NCBI GenBank assembly: GCA_041658185.1
Contig: JBBAAR010000015.1
Location: 1 to 45,190 of the forward strand
DNA: 45,190 nt
Source of the DNA: UBA8919 sp041658185
GTDB lineage: Bacteria; Elusimicrobiota; UBA8919
Reading direction: 5' to 3'
Shown here: positions 16,005 through 25,744 of the stretch, piece after piece
Layout of the letters: every line of letters starts with the position of its first letter
Position numbering within the stretch: position 1 is the first letter of the stretch
Notes under the pieces: generated by a model
The model's input: only the letters and a program-made list of their open reading frames with translations
What the model was told of the DNA's origin: nothing
Databases searched by the model: none
Program-made: the position numbers and the translations under genes

Positions 16005-17620
16005 TGCTCCTCCATTACATCAAGAGTTGTCTGAATTCTTTTCAATAATTCCAAGAGGTCCGCATCGTCAGGACTGATTTTTATCGCTTCCACCAGTTCA
16101 TATTTGGCATCCTGATATCTTTTTTGTGAAATGTAATCCTGTGCTTTTGCCTTTTTTATCAGAATTTGCGCCTGCTGATATTCCGGATCAATCTTTAACG
16201 CCTCATCCGCTTTGAAAATTGCATCAGTATATTTTCCCTGCTCGTAAAATTCGAGAGCTTTTACATACCTTTCCTTTGCGGCAGTGGTAGTCGTAGCATC
16301 GGAGATTTTTCTCAAAAGTTCCAGAGCATCTTCATTACGCGGGTTGTCTTTAAGTATCTGATTGACAATAACCGACGATTCCCCATATTCCTTCCTGTCA
16401 AAATGTTCCCGGGCTTTTAATAACATCTGTGACAGTTGCTGGTTTTTTCTCACATTTTCCAGTTCATAAATTATCTGCTGTTTCTCACGCTGAATTTTTT
16501 TCCATTCCTCTTTAAGTTTGGCATCGCTCGTCATAAGTTTTTCTATTTTTTCTTTTTCTACGCTGAATACGGCGATATCTTTTTCCAGTTCCGATTTTTT
16601 CCGCGAAATCCGCTCTTCCTCCGACTCAATTTTTAGTTTATTTTCCTCTAAAATTTTAACAGCGTGTTTTTCCGCTTCCGTCGGTTCCACGCCGAACCTC
16701 AAAGCGGCGGAAAACCTGTGAGTGATGTCAAGGGTATGAAATGAAACGGCATAATCAATTGAGAATTTCTCTTCGGAAACCCCGACACCGCAGGCAATCT
16801 CCTTGTAATTTATCCCCGCGCGTAAAAAATATATTTTGTAATTATATTCACTGCCAAGAAACCACTTTTGAACCGTTTTTTTAAGCATATCTTCAAATGC
16901 GACATCACCGCTTAAAAAAAGTTTATTATAAATCCGCTGGGTAAGTCCGAGACGCACGGATAGCGGGAGTTTGTCCGCACCCATTTTCATCGGGATTATA
17001 TTTTTTGCTACCACCCCATATTTTGTATCATTGCTATCAACAATAAGTCCTGCATCCGCTGAAAAAGCATGGGCGGAATAATCATCTATACTTTGCGACA
17101 AAAATTTTAAATTTATACCGCCGGCGGTCGTAGCGCCCATATTTACCGAATATGCTAAATTAAAAACCGACTCCTGCGACGAAAAACTGTAAAGCGTTTC
17201 ACCGATGGAATTTGTTTTTTCTATATCAACCGTTGAAAGAACTCCGATAGAACCGGCAATCGTTTCTTTCTGGGCAACCGGATAGGCATAACCGATATAA
17301 GTGTATTTTGTTCCGTAAAAAAGCGGCGTATAAAAAAATGAAAGCTCGTTATAAAAATTTGAGGCAAGACCGGCGGGATTGTAATAAATAGCGGATATAG
17401 AACCGCCTTGGGATGTCGCCGCACCCGCAATGGCTGATGTCCTCGCATCCGGATAAAAAGACAGAATATACTCCGCCGGCAAACCGCTTGTATGCTCAGC
17501 ATAAAGACAGGTAGAAAGTAGCAGCAGAGCAGTAATTCTGCCAATAGCAAAGCTTCGCTTTGCGGCTACAAGCCACTCATCATTTGCTGATTTATTATTC
17601 ATTTTTTTTCTCAAAAACAT
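16001..17620 (-). CDS. PorV/PorQ-like outer-membrane beta-barrel with C-terminal TPRs
   Basis: The protein has 539 residues. After a signal peptide ending in LLLSTCLYA, residues ~48-310 have the FYPDARTSAIAGAATSQGGSISAIYYNPAGLA opening and alternating beta strands of the PorV/PorQ (UPF0164) barrel family. Residues ~325-400 are a Lys/Glu coiled coil. The C-terminal ~140 residues hold TPR repeats (EYGESSVIVNQILKDNPRNEDAL, KYTDAIFKADEALKIDPEYQQAQ, RYQDAKYELVEAIKISPDDADLL). PorV proteins shuttle cargo in type IX secretion, and a similar export role here is an inference. An ATG at 17602 is an alternative start. Both overlap the end of the receiver gene. Confidence 0.7.
   Translation of the reverse strand: MFLRKKMNNKSANDEWLVAAKRSFAIGRITALLLLSTCLYAEHTSGLPAEYILSFYPDARTSAIAGAATSQGGSISAIYYNPAGLASNFYNELSFFYTPLFYGTKYTYIGYAYPVAQKETIAGSIGVLSTVDIEKTNSIGETLYSFSSQESVFNLAYSVNMGATTAGGINLKFLSQSIDDYSAHAFSADAGLIVDSNDTKYGVVAKNIIPMKMGADKLPLSVRLGLTQRIYNKLFLSGDVAFEDMLKKTVQKWFLGSEYNYKIYFLRAGINYKEIACGVGVSEEKFSIDYAVSFHTLDITHRFSAALRFGVEPTEAEKHAVKILEENKLKIESEEERISRKKSELEKDIAVFSVEKEKIEKLMTSDAKLKEEWKKIQREKQQIIYELENVRKNQQLSQMLLKAREHFDRKEYGESSVIVNQILKDNPRNEDALELLRKISDATTTTAAKERYVKALEFYEQGKYTDAIFKADEALKIDPEYQQAQILIKKAKAQDYISQKRYQDAKYELVEAIKISPDDADLLELLKRIQTTLDVMEEQ
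17547..17571 (-). repeat. REP-like GTAG hairpin inside the barrel-protein signal peptide
   Basis: On the minus strand GTAG is followed by CC, then stem GCAAAGC / GCTTTGC around a 3-nt loop. It is read in frame near the n-region of the signal peptide (VAAKRSFAIG). It is a member of the GTAG-hairpin set. Confidence 0.65.
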
Positions 17621-17975
17621 TTTTTATTTTTTTAAGAAGTTCATTCATCTGAAACGGTTTTTCCAAATAGTCAACAATGGTAACATCTTCTCTTGCCGTA
17701 ATAATTTCCCGCAGATGGCCCTTGCCGGTAATCACAATAACAGGTATGTCTTTTGTCTCGGGATTTTCTTTTAACTTGATATTCAGTGAATGCCCGTCAA
17801 GTTTCGGCATCATAATATCAAGAACTACCAAATCCGGGGACTGGAAAATTATTTTTCGGAGTGCTTCTTGACCGTCATACGCGGCTATCGGCTCATAATC
17901 CTCTCTTTCAAGATACATTGAAATAATCTCAACAATATCTTTTTCGTCGTCAACAACAAGAATTTTTTTTGACAT
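17595..17975 (-). CDS. Stand-alone response regulator receiver protein
   Basis: The single receiver domain is 126 residues: VVDDEKD acidic pocket, LVVLDIMMPKLDG with the phospho-acceptor Asp, VITGK, and the conserved Lys in LEKPFQ. There is no output domain. ATG 17975 is chosen because GGAGG sits 7 nt upstream; an earlier in-frame codon at 17996 lacks one. The stop overlaps the barrel-protein start, so the two are translated together. It probably is phosphorylated by one of the histidine kinases encoded upstream. Confidence 0.9.
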   Translation of the reverse strand: MSKKILVVDDEKDIVEIISMYLEREDYEPIAAYDGQEALRKIIFQSPDLVVLDIMMPKLDGHSLNIKLKENPETKDIPVIVITGKGHLREIITAREDVTIVDYLEKPFQMNELLKKIKNVFEKKNE

Positions 17976-17999
17976 AAATACCTCCGTTAGTGGCAATTA

Positions 18000-18056
18000 C
18001 AAATTGAGAATTAAAATCCATAATTCTTAATTTTCAATTTTCAATTCTTAATTGCC
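18000..18056. repeat. Intergenic AATTCTTAATT-type inverted repeat
   Basis: TTGAGAATTAAAAT faces repeated AATTCTTAATTTTCAATT words, forming an A/T-only imperfect palindrome. It occupies the gap between the Kelch-protein stop and the receiver gene. Confidence 0.55.
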
Positions 18057-18057
18057 T

Positions 18058-21000
18058 TTATTTTATCACTGCAATTTTTCTCACATCTTTTTCTTTGCCT
18101 GATTTAATTTCAAGAATATACACACCGGTTGCCGCAATAATATCGTTACCGTTTTTGCCGTTCCATGTTATTTCGTTGGTGTAGCCCTCCGGCTGACCGA
18201 TTGCACCTTCCTGCCCGGCATCTATTTTTTGCTGATAAACCAGATCGCCGACGAGATTGAAAATGCGGATTAAAACATCGTCGGTTTCCGTCAGCACATA
18301 CTTTATCGTTGTAGTTTCTTTATCCGGATTAAAAGGATTGGGATAGTTGACTATATTTGACACTTTTTTCGTCGGCACGACTGATGCAACCGTTGTAAAA
18401 TACGAAAAGTGTTCAACATCAACCCTTACATATTTTTGGGTTTTATCAATAACTTGAGCAGCACGAGGGAACTCCCATCTGTTTTTTGTTTCATCTAAGT
18501 TGGCAATCCGGATGTTATCAATTTTGATATCCGTTCCGTCAACATATCCGTCGTTATTGCTATCCAAATAATTAAACCGCACACTTCCTTTTGCAGAGAT
18601 ACTTTGAGGAACATTGTTTTTGTCATAGACGGTAATTTTATATGCCTTTTGATTTATATATTTTATAAGACGGTCGGAAATTGAATCTTTTAAGGCAATA
18701 GAAAAATCTTTAGAGGTATTTTCAACCTTAACATAATGCCCGGAGGAAATTTCATCCGTTATCTCAACGCGAACCTTTCCGTCGTCTGAATCGTCCTTGC
18801 TCCATGATGCAACAAAATTAAACTGGTCCGATATTGCGGTAGAACCGAACGGGTCAACTACCGCAACCTTCCAGTAATACTTTATATTTTCCGTTAAATT
18901 TGTCGGAGTGTATTGGGTATCCGTAATCCCCGAAACGACATTCCCGCCAATAAAATAACTGTACGTTGAATAATAAACGGTATATGTCAAAAAATCCTCG
19001 GGATTCGGGTCAACGGACTTCTGCCAGACAAATTTCAAGGTTCCTATCGTATTATAAGAATCGTTAAGAGGAGTAACGAGCACCGGAGCAGACGGCGCCA
19101 TATTATTATTGTTGACCTCAAAATCATACTCGGAAAAATCTTCGCCGGTAAGGTTCAAAAGCCCGTCATCAGTTGCAATAACTTTTACGCGATATTTCGG
19201 TGAGTTGGGAAACTGTGTCGTGTCCCAATTATAATTTATAGCAGTTATATTTTCGGCGATTTTTATATCGTAAGAATACCCGGAATTGGTTGAAGCGAGA
19301 ATTGTGAATCTGTGCGTGTCTGCCAAATTTTCGTCGGTAACCGAAAAACTTACAGTATAATTTTTGGTGATTTTTTCATTGCCATTGGGAGCAGCTAACG
19401 AAACAACGGGCGCAATGTTTGGATTATTAACGGCAAAATAATTATCAGAAATATCAGAACCTTCAAGCCCACGGGAATCACGGATAACAATTTTTATCAA
19501 ATGATTTGTGGAATTTCTGACGGTTTTTGTATTCCATAAATAATATGTCGTGCTGTTAGGAAGATTTGAGACAAGCAGGTTAAAATTAACACCGTCGGAA
19601 GAATCATAAATTGAAAATGTATGAGTGTCATTTAGCGGATACGGGTCAGAATACTCCCAAGATATAATTCTGTTATCCGAAAAAACCTCCGAACCATTAG
19701 GGGATTTTACTGCAACAACTGGCGTAGCGTTAGTCATACAAAACGGAGATGTTGAAGATATCAAAGAAACATTTCCGGCGCCGTCCTGTGTCTTCACGGA
19801 AAAATAATATGTCGTTCCGCCGGCAAGTCCGTCAAAAGTAAATGTCTGATTTTCACCGGGCGTAATTACCGATTTTGAAATCGTTTTTTCGCCGCTTGAA
19901 TTATTCTGCCAGTCGGCTTCCGTCAGAACGGAATATGTGGATTTTCTTACAAAATATTTGCCCGACAAAATATTGCCCGAACTCCCCGTATTTTCCGGAG
20001 CGGGCCATAAAAGATTTATTGTTCCGTTGGATGGACCGATACTTGCTGAAAAAGATGTTACGGCAGCAGGCGGAAAAGTATCAATATAAAGTGTAAATGA
20101 TGATGCCCACAAAGAAGAATGTGCTCCGTCCCAGCCGGAAACCCGCCAGAAGTATATTCCGTGTGATAGAAACGTCGTAGTAGAAGTCGTTGCGATATTT
20201 GATGCTGAACTAACAGGAGATGAAAAGTCCGCATCATTATCTATCACAAATTCATAAGAAACGGAATCGCCGTCGTCGTCAGAACTACCATACCAACTAA
20301 AATCGGGCGTCGTATCATTCGTTAAAAAATTATTTGTAGGTGCTGATAATGCCGGTCTTGACGGGCTTCGGTTGAAATTTACCGTTACACTATCAAGTTT
20401 TCCCGATAAAGGCGGTTCCTCCGGCGTATCAAAAAAGAATTTCAGTTTTAAGTATCTTTTATTGTCGTGACCGCTGGGATTGCTGGTGCTGATTGCAATC
20501 GGACTGCCTGCATATTGGTAATAACTATTTGATGTGCCGTTAAAACCGATAAAATCGGAATAATTGCTATTACTATTCGTCGACGAGGCAACCTGAAATT
20601 TGAGCGTAGTGCTTGCATAAGGAATTCCGCTTCCCGGCGGTGCTTCAACCGACTGATAATAAAGATCTGTAAAAAACGACGTATCAAAAAAAGATGTCGT
20701 ATATGTGCCGCTTGAACGGAAAACATAGTTGTAAAAATCGTTTTGAGCGACGGCATCATATCCGCCGAATAAAAATGCTTTTTGGATTGAAGAAATATAA
20801 TTCATTGAAAAACCGTATCTTGCGGGAGCAGAAGCGGGCGGGGAGTTTGACCATTTGTCTGCGACGTAATCATAAAACCATATATCATTGAGATTGCCGG
20901 ATGCATTCCGCCCGCCGAATAGAACGGATCTTTTGTTCCTTGAATCAAAAACCATATTCGCTTCAGTTCTTGCTGAGATAGCGCCTGCAGGATTTTTCTT

Positions 21001-21798
21001 TGCCCAAGTATTTGTATTGTAATTATACTCCCAGGTATCTGAAAGATAAGTTATATCTTCGCCGCCAAAAATTATAAACCTTTTATTCTCGGAATCATAA
21101 CAACCGCCGGAACCCGTCCTTTTTGATGGACCAAAAGCACCTCTTGTCCAGGATGAACCGGAGATGTGATAAATCCATGTCTCAGATGATTTTACACCTC
21201 CATATGTTTGTCCGCCGAAAAGTATTATTTTGTTGTTGTCTGAATCGTAAGCGGCACAAGAAAACGCAACCGCTGTCGGCGATGAAACCGTAGGAATCTT
21301 CGTCCAGTTATCCGTGTCAGCAGCGTCAAAATTATATTCCCAAGTATCGTTGAAAAATGCGGAGCCGTTGTATCCGCCGAATAGAATCGCTTTGTTTGTT
21401 CCGCCGGAAACCAGAATATGTCCGTATCTCGCGTCCGGAATTGTAGACGGATATTTTTGAGACCACTGTTCTGTTTGCGGGTCAGGGTTATAAATCCATG
21501 TATCGCTCAAAGGACTACCACTCGCACCCGAACCGCCGAACAAAATCACTTTGTCTTTTAACGAACTGTATGCCGTCGCATGCCACCTTCGGGCAGGCGG
21601 TTTTGAATCGTTTGTAATGTTGTCAAAATAGTTCATCAAATTGACATATCCGTCGGCGTCCGCCGTTCCGAAAACCATAGTATTTTCCTTCGCTCCGTTG
21701 TTAAACTGGTTATAAGTCGTATATGTGGTGGAAGAACCGGCAAAAAGGCAGGTTAAAGGTAAAAGATTAACAATTAAAATGTAAAACAATTTTTTCAT
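18058..21798 (-). CDS. Large surface protein: Kelch repeats, Fn3-like domains, FlgD/T9SS-like C-terminus
   Basis: The protein has 1246 residues. A signal peptide (FYILIVNLLPLTCLFA) is followed by about six Kelch repeats at residues ~40-360 (motif ...ILFGG...NDTWEYN...W), likely a beta-propeller. Fn3/cadherin-like beta domains follow (DTTPDFSWYGSSDDDGD..., PAAVTSFSASIGPSNGT..., NITAPVV-type units). The C-terminal ~90 residues contain NYPNPFNP and end in ATGVYILEIKSGKEK...IAVIK, the FlgD-Ig-like domain used as a sorting or anchoring tail in many candidate phyla. Its ATG overlaps the stop of the receiver-kinase gene (ATGA), which suggests its synthesis is tied to that signalling operon. Confidence 0.8.
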   Translation of the reverse strand: MKKLFYILIVNLLPLTCLFAGSSTTYTTYNQFNNGAKENTMVFGTADADGYVNLMNYFDNITNDSKPPARRWHATAYSSLKDKVILFGGSGASGSPLSDTWIYNPDPQTEQWSQKYPSTIPDARYGHILVSGGTNKAILFGGYNGSAFFNDTWEYNFDAADTDNWTKIPTVSSPTAVAFSCAAYDSDNNKIILFGGQTYGGVKSSETWIYHISGSSWTRGAFGPSKRTGSGGCYDSENKRFIIFGGEDITYLSDTWEYNYNTNTWAKKNPAGAISARTEANMVFDSRNKRSVLFGGRNASGNLNDIWFYDYVADKWSNSPPASAPARYGFSMNYISSIQKAFLFGGYDAVAQNDFYNYVFRSSGTYTTSFFDTSFFTDLYYQSVEAPPGSGIPYASTTLKFQVASSTNSNSNYSDFIGFNGTSNSYYQYAGSPIAISTSNPSGHDNKRYLKLKFFFDTPEEPPLSGKLDSVTVNFNRSPSRPALSAPTNNFLTNDTTPDFSWYGSSDDDGDSVSYEFVIDNDADFSSPVSSASNIATTSTTTFLSHGIYFWRVSGWDGAHSSLWASSFTLYIDTFPPAAVTSFSASIGPSNGTINLLWPAPENTGSSGNILSGKYFVRKSTYSVLTEADWQNNSSGEKTISKSVITPGENQTFTFDGLAGGTTYYFSVKTQDGAGNVSLISSTSPFCMTNATPVVAVKSPNGSEVFSDNRIISWEYSDPYPLNDTHTFSIYDSSDGVNFNLLVSNLPNSTTYYLWNTKTVRNSTNHLIKIVIRDSRGLEGSDISDNYFAVNNPNIAPVVSLAAPNGNEKITKNYTVSFSVTDENLADTHRFTILASTNSGYSYDIKIAENITAINYNWDTTQFPNSPKYRVKVIATDDGLLNLTGEDFSEYDFEVNNNNMAPSAPVLVTPLNDSYNTIGTLKFVWQKSVDPNPEDFLTYTVYYSTYSYFIGGNVVSGITDTQYTPTNLTENIKYYWKVAVVDPFGSTAISDQFNFVASWSKDDSDDGKVRVEITDEISSGHYVKVENTSKDFSIALKDSISDRLIKYINQKAYKITVYDKNNVPQSISAKGSVRFNYLDSNNDGYVDGTDIKIDNIRIANLDETKNRWEFPRAAQVIDKTQKYVRVDVEHFSYFTTVASVVPTKKVSNIVNYPNPFNPDKETTTIKYVLTETDDVLIRIFNLVGDLVYQQKIDAGQEGAIGQPEGYTNEITWNGKNGNDIIAATGVYILEIKSGKEKDVRKIAVIK

Positions 21799-22916
21799 AA
21801 CGGTAATGTGAATATGAAAGTTGAGCCCTTTCCTAATCCTTCCGACTCAACCCGGATTTTCCCGCCGTGCAGTTCTACGGTTTTTTGGGCGATTGAAAGC
21901 CCCAGTCCGAAACCGCCTGATTCACGGGTCAACGATTGGTCAACACGGTAAAATTTATCAAACACCTTTCCCAGATTTTCTTTTGAAATCCCCATCCCGT
22001 TATCTTCAATCCCGACTTCAACTTCGCCGTCTATTTTTTCAAACCAGACGGATACTTTTCCGCCTTCCTGAGTATATTTTATTGCGTTTGATAAAAGATT
22101 GATGAGAACCTGTTTTATCTTTTCATAATCGCAGTGAACACAAACAGCGTCGGCTGAAAAAATCTCCTGCGTAATTTCTATTTTTTTGTTATCGGCAAGT
22201 ATCTGTATTTCTTTTATCGCATCGTTGACCAATTTATTGATTTCACAGTGCGATTTTTTAATCTCTATAAAGCCCGCTTCCATTTTCGCAAAATCCAATA
22301 GGTCACTTACAAGTTTTTTCATTTTCTCCGTCTGCCTTGCAACTATCTCAAAAAGTTTTATTAACTGACTATCCTCTTCTCGGCGACGATATTTCCTTTT
22401 GGCGGTGCCGAATTCTTTACTGCTCATAACAAGTTCAGCAGCACCTGAGACCGCCTGAAGCGGTGTTTTTAATTCGTGTGAAATTGAAGATATAAACTCG
22501 TCTTTTAATTTATCCATCTCTTTAAGCGATACAAGTTGCGATTTAATTCTTTTCACTTCATAAGTTTTTTCAACAGTCATCAGAAGTTCCTTTATCTCAA
22601 ACGGTTTTATCAGATAATCATCCGCACCCTTTTTGAGACATTCAATCGCGGTTTCAATCGTTGCGTGGGCGGTAATTATGATAACCTCAATTTTAGGAAA
22701 GTCCTTTTTGATAATTTCCAAAAGTTTCATTCCGTCTATATCCGGCATTCTTAAGTCAATTATCGCAATATCAAAACCATCATTTTTCAGAAGATCAACC
22801 ACTTCAAACGGATTGGTCGTTATTTTCACGAAATAGTCGTTTTTTGTAAGCGCCTTTTCAATAAATTTCAGAATTTCAATTTCATCGTCCACAGCAAGAA
22901 TTTTTTTTGGTTTCAT
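21795..22916 (-). CDS. Receiver-histidine kinase hybrid
   Basis: The protein has about 373 residues. The N-terminal receiver has AVDDE, an Asp in IAIIDLRMPDIDG and KPFEIKE. HisKA follows, with the phospho-His in SSISHELKTPLQ, then HATPase_c with N-box LLSNAIKYT, G1 DNGMGIS and G2 GGFGLGLS. A basic RKYRRREEDSQ stretch sits in the dimerisation region. It has no TM, so it is cytosolic. The start was chosen at ATG 22916 because AAGGAGG lies 6-7 nt upstream; an upstream ATG at 22937 overlaps the preceding kinase gene. It probably acts in a relay with the PAS/GAF kinase and the HTH-receiver regulator encoded before it. Confidence 0.92.
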   Translation of the reverse strand: MKPKKILAVDDEIEILKFIEKALTKNDYFVKITTNPFEVVDLLKNDGFDIAIIDLRMPDIDGMKLLEIIKKDFPKIEVIIITAHATIETAIECLKKGADDYLIKPFEIKELLMTVEKTYEVKRIKSQLVSLKEMDKLKDEFISSISHELKTPLQAVSGAAELVMSSKEFGTAKRKYRRREEDSQLIKLFEIVARQTEKMKKLVSDLLDFAKMEAGFIEIKKSHCEINKLVNDAIKEIQILADNKKIEITQEIFSADAVCVHCDYEKIKQVLINLLSNAIKYTQEGGKVSVWFEKIDGEVEVGIEDNGMGISKENLGKVFDKFYRVDQSLTRESGGFGLGLSIAQKTVELHGGKIRVESEGLGKGSTFIFTLPL

Positions 22917-22930
22917 CGGTTCCTCCTTAT

Positions 22931-25150
22931 TTAACATTTACCCCCCACGAAATTTACAGGAAGTTTCACAACAAACTCTGCACCTTTGTTTTCACCGTCG
23001 GAAAAAACGGTTATTTCGCCTCCGTGTTGTTTCACAATACCATATGAAACGGAAAGCCCGAGTCCGGAACCGTCTTTTCTGGTAGTGAAAAACGGTTCAA
23101 AGAGTCGCGAAAGATTTTCTTTGGGAATACCGATACCGGTGTCTTTGAAGGAAATTTCAATAAAGTCAGGTTCTTCTATAGTTTTCAACCTTGGTTGGCT
23201 TATAGCCGAGCGACCGAAGGGAGTCCCTTTAGGGGCAAGTTCGGCAACTACACTGGTACTTATCGTCAGCGTCCCGCCTTTCGGCATCGCCTTTTGTGTA
23301 TTTGTAATCAAATTCAGAAACACCTGTTCTGTATGTGACGGTGAAACGGTTATCTTTGGCAGTTTGCCATAATTTTTTACAACCTTTATTTTTCCCAGTT
23401 CAAGTTGTTTTCCGTACAAAGAAAGTGTCTTTTCTAAAAGTTTGTTTATATCTTCTGGAATAAAATTCATTTCCCGCTGCCTTGAAAAGTCCAAAAGCCC
23501 TTTAATAATTTCTTTGCAATGAAGTGACGCATCTTTTATAGCAAGCAGTTCTTCACTTTGTGCATCCATAAGAAGTAACTCCGCATTGCCGAGTATCGTC
23601 TGCAGCGGGTTGCCTATCTCGTGTGCAAGACCTGATGCAAGTTCGCCGATAGACGCAAGCCGGGCGGATTTTAATACCTGCAAATATAAATTTTCTTTTT
23701 CTTGTTCAATTTTTTTTCTCTCAATTATTCCGGCAAGTATATCAGCCATCGCAGATAAAAAATCCTCCTCTTTTTTATTGCGGATATGCCCCTGTTTCAA
23801 ATATGTGTTTATAACCCCTAATGTTTTGCCGTTTGAAATTATCGGAACGCAATAATGACCGTGCTCCGTAATTCCTTCGTATTTTACAGTATGCCTTTCA
23901 TCCAGATAGTCGGAAAATTCAACCGTCTGCAAGAGAGCGGCACGACCGCACATACACTCCCCGAATTTTACTTCCTTACATCTCGTGCATACATATTCAG
24001 ATAAGCAGGACTGGGCCGCCAATACCAACTTTTTACCGTCCTCGGAAATAAGAAATATCACGCCTTTGTTTTCAAATGTCAGCCATTTGATAGATAAAAT
24101 TTTCTTTAATGTCTCTTCAAGTATGTTCTGAAGCGAAAAACCTTCCATCTGAAGATGCAACATGAAATTAATTGTACTCTGGATTTCATAGTTCTTTTTT
24201 TGTTCTTCTTCCGCCTCCTTGCGCTTCGTGATATCTTCTTTAAGTTTTATGTCCTTTTGTCTGTTAAAAATAACAAATCTCGCGAGGTTGACCATTTCTT
24301 CCAAGTCGTTTTTATCCTGCTCGGTAAAATCCTCATCTTTGTTTATCAATTCAACCAACCCTATAACCTCGTACTTTTCCAGCACGGGACAGACCAGAAT
24401 ATTTTTGGTCTTATAACCGCTTTGCTTGTCTATTAACGGATAAAAATGCGGGTCAGCATAGGCATCGTTTGTATAATAACTTTTCTTAATATCTATGCTG
24501 TAACCGGCAATACCTTCCGGTATTTTCAGCGTTATTTTTTCCTGATAGTCGGATGCGTAAACAGATTTCAGGTATCCATTGTCAACCATATAATAGGTGG
24601 CTCTTTCAACCTCAAAAAATTCTTTTATGTAATTTCCGATATCTTTCATCATAACAGAAATGTCTTTCTCTTTTAAAGTTAAAAGTGATATTTTCTGAAG
24701 AACCCTGATTTTACCCATATTTCTTTTTATTTCTCTTATGTCTCTGGCAAGACCAAGGACACCGGTTATATTGTTTTTTTTATCCCGCAGAACAACTCCG
24801 TTGAACATCATCGGTATCTTTTTTTTGGACTTGGTAAGAAATATAACCTCCAGGTTATTTACATAACCTTTAAGAACCAATCTGTCTAAAATTTTTCCCA
24901 GATATATTTCATTTTGTCCCTGTTCCGGTGCATTAATGTCCACAAAAAATAAACTGGCTGATTGTCCGATAATTTCCGATTCATCGTATCCCAGAAGATT
25001 GCAACATGCCTTATTAACGGAAGTTACAATACCGCGGTGGTCTATTATTATAAAAGCGTCCAGGAGATGATTTATTACCGGCTCAAGATATTTCTTGTCA
25101 GTTTCCTGTCCGCAAAAAATACGGTGAAAGATTTTTTTTACTCCATTCAT
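22931..25150 (-). CDS. Cytosolic PAS-GAF-GAF sensor histidine kinase
   Basis: The protein has 739 residues. A PAS domain (~25-140: LLDAFIIIDHRGIVTSVNKACCNLLGY) is followed by a GAF domain (~150-300) and a second GAF-like domain (~330-480) containing Cys residues (YVCTRCKEVKFGECMCGRA) that could bind metal or a cofactor. HisKA has the phospho-His in GLAHEIGNPLQ, and HATPase_c has LNLITNTQKAMPKGG, DTGIGIPKENL and DGSGLGLSVSYG. At residues ~635-652, between two ATPase-domain strands, a repeat-encoded peptide (APKGTPFGRSAISQP) is inserted. Its ATG overlaps the upstream regulator stop (ATGA). Confidence 0.92.
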   Translation of the reverse strand: MNGVKKIFHRIFCGQETDKKYLEPVINHLLDAFIIIDHRGIVTSVNKACCNLLGYDESEIIGQSASLFFVDINAPEQGQNEIYLGKILDRLVLKGYVNNLEVIFLTKSKKKIPMMFNGVVLRDKKNNITGVLGLARDIREIKRNMGKIRVLQKISLLTLKEKDISVMMKDIGNYIKEFFEVERATYYMVDNGYLKSVYASDYQEKITLKIPEGIAGYSIDIKKSYYTNDAYADPHFYPLIDKQSGYKTKNILVCPVLEKYEVIGLVELINKDEDFTEQDKNDLEEMVNLARFVIFNRQKDIKLKEDITKRKEAEEEQKKNYEIQSTINFMLHLQMEGFSLQNILEETLKKILSIKWLTFENKGVIFLISEDGKKLVLAAQSCLSEYVCTRCKEVKFGECMCGRAALLQTVEFSDYLDERHTVKYEGITEHGHYCVPIISNGKTLGVINTYLKQGHIRNKKEEDFLSAMADILAGIIERKKIEQEKENLYLQVLKSARLASIGELASGLAHEIGNPLQTILGNAELLLMDAQSEELLAIKDASLHCKEIIKGLLDFSRQREMNFIPEDINKLLEKTLSLYGKQLELGKIKVVKNYGKLPKITVSPSHTEQVFLNLITNTQKAMPKGGTLTISTSVVAELAPKGTPFGRSAISQPRLKTIEEPDFIEISFKDTGIGIPKENLSRLFEPFFTTRKDGSGLGLSVSYGIVKQHGGEITVFSDGENKGAEFVVKLPVNFVGGKC
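23205..23245 (-). repeat. Palindromic element inserted in kinase ATPase domain
   Basis: Outer arms GCCGA / TCGGC enclose an inner GGGAGTCCC-type palindrome. The element is translated in frame as AELAPKGTPFGRSAI within the HATPase_c domain, where related kinases have a short turn. Confidence 0.5.
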
Positions 25151-25740
25151 TTTTTACCTCCCATCAGATTCTCAACTTTTTGTTTAAGTTCTTCAACTGA
25201 AAACGGTTTTACTAAATAATCATCGGCGCCGGCTTTAAATATCTTTTCTTTTATTTCTTTTGACGGATAACCTGTTATTGCTAAAATTTTCATATTTTCT
25301 TTTTTGAGATGCTCCAATACCGCAAAACCGTCCATACCCGGCATTTTGATATCCAATATCAACAAGTTGGGCTTAAATTCTGCGATTTTTTTGCCTGCCA
25401 TAAAACCATCTGATGCAAATTCTATTTTTATGTTTTTGTAAAACTTTTTAAGTGCTCTTGATATAAACTCTAAAATATCTTTGTCATCGTCAACTATGAG
25501 AACCTTTTTTGAGATTGCTACGGGTCGGGCGGATAAATCCGCCCCTACATCTTTTGCAATGACATCAGGAATGGGCATTTTATATTTTTTTAAGAATTTC
25601 AGTAAATCAGACGGCTTTACCCTTCTGTGCCCGCCGGGTGTCTTGTATGCCTTAAGCAGCCCTTTGTCAATCCAGTCAATTACCGTTGTAATGTTCACAT
25701 TTACCATTTGTGAAATTTGATAGGTTGTTAATGGTTTCAT
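25147..25740 (-). CDS. Transcription regulator: MerR/excisionase-type HTH fused to receiver domain
   Basis: The protein has 197 residues. Residues ~4-57 are an HTH_17/MerR-like DNA-binding domain (TYQISQMVNVNITTVIDWIDKGLL, TPGGHRRVKPSDLLKF). Residues ~80-197 are a receiver (VLIVDDDKD, LLILDIKMPGMDG, YLVKPFS). The order is reversed from classical regulators, which have receiver then DNA-binding domain. The linker (VGADLSARPVA) is encoded by a REP-like hairpin. The second of two adjacent ATG codons is taken as start, with GGAGG 4 nt upstream. It is the first gene of the kinase operon under a strong promoter and probably the DNA-binding output of the kinases. Confidence 0.9.
   Translation of the reverse strand: MKPLTTYQISQMVNVNITTVIDWIDKGLLKAYKTPGGHRRVKPSDLLKFLKKYKMPIPDVIAKDVGADLSARPVAISKKVLIVDDDKDILEFISRALKKFYKNIKIEFASDGFMAGKKIAEFKPNLLILDIKMPGMDGFAVLEHLKKENMKILAITGYPSKEIKEKIFKAGADDYLVKPFSVEELKQKVENLMGGKK
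25527..25549 (-). repeat. REP-like GTAG hairpin forming the regulator's interdomain linker
   Basis: On the minus strand GTAG is followed by an 8-bp stem GGGCGGAT / ATCCGCCC around TT. It is read in frame as the linker between the HTH and receiver domains. This sequence type (GTAG plus GGGCGGAT hairpin) occurs as a dispersed repeat in many bacteria. Confidence 0.75.
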
Positions 25741-25744
25741 CATT

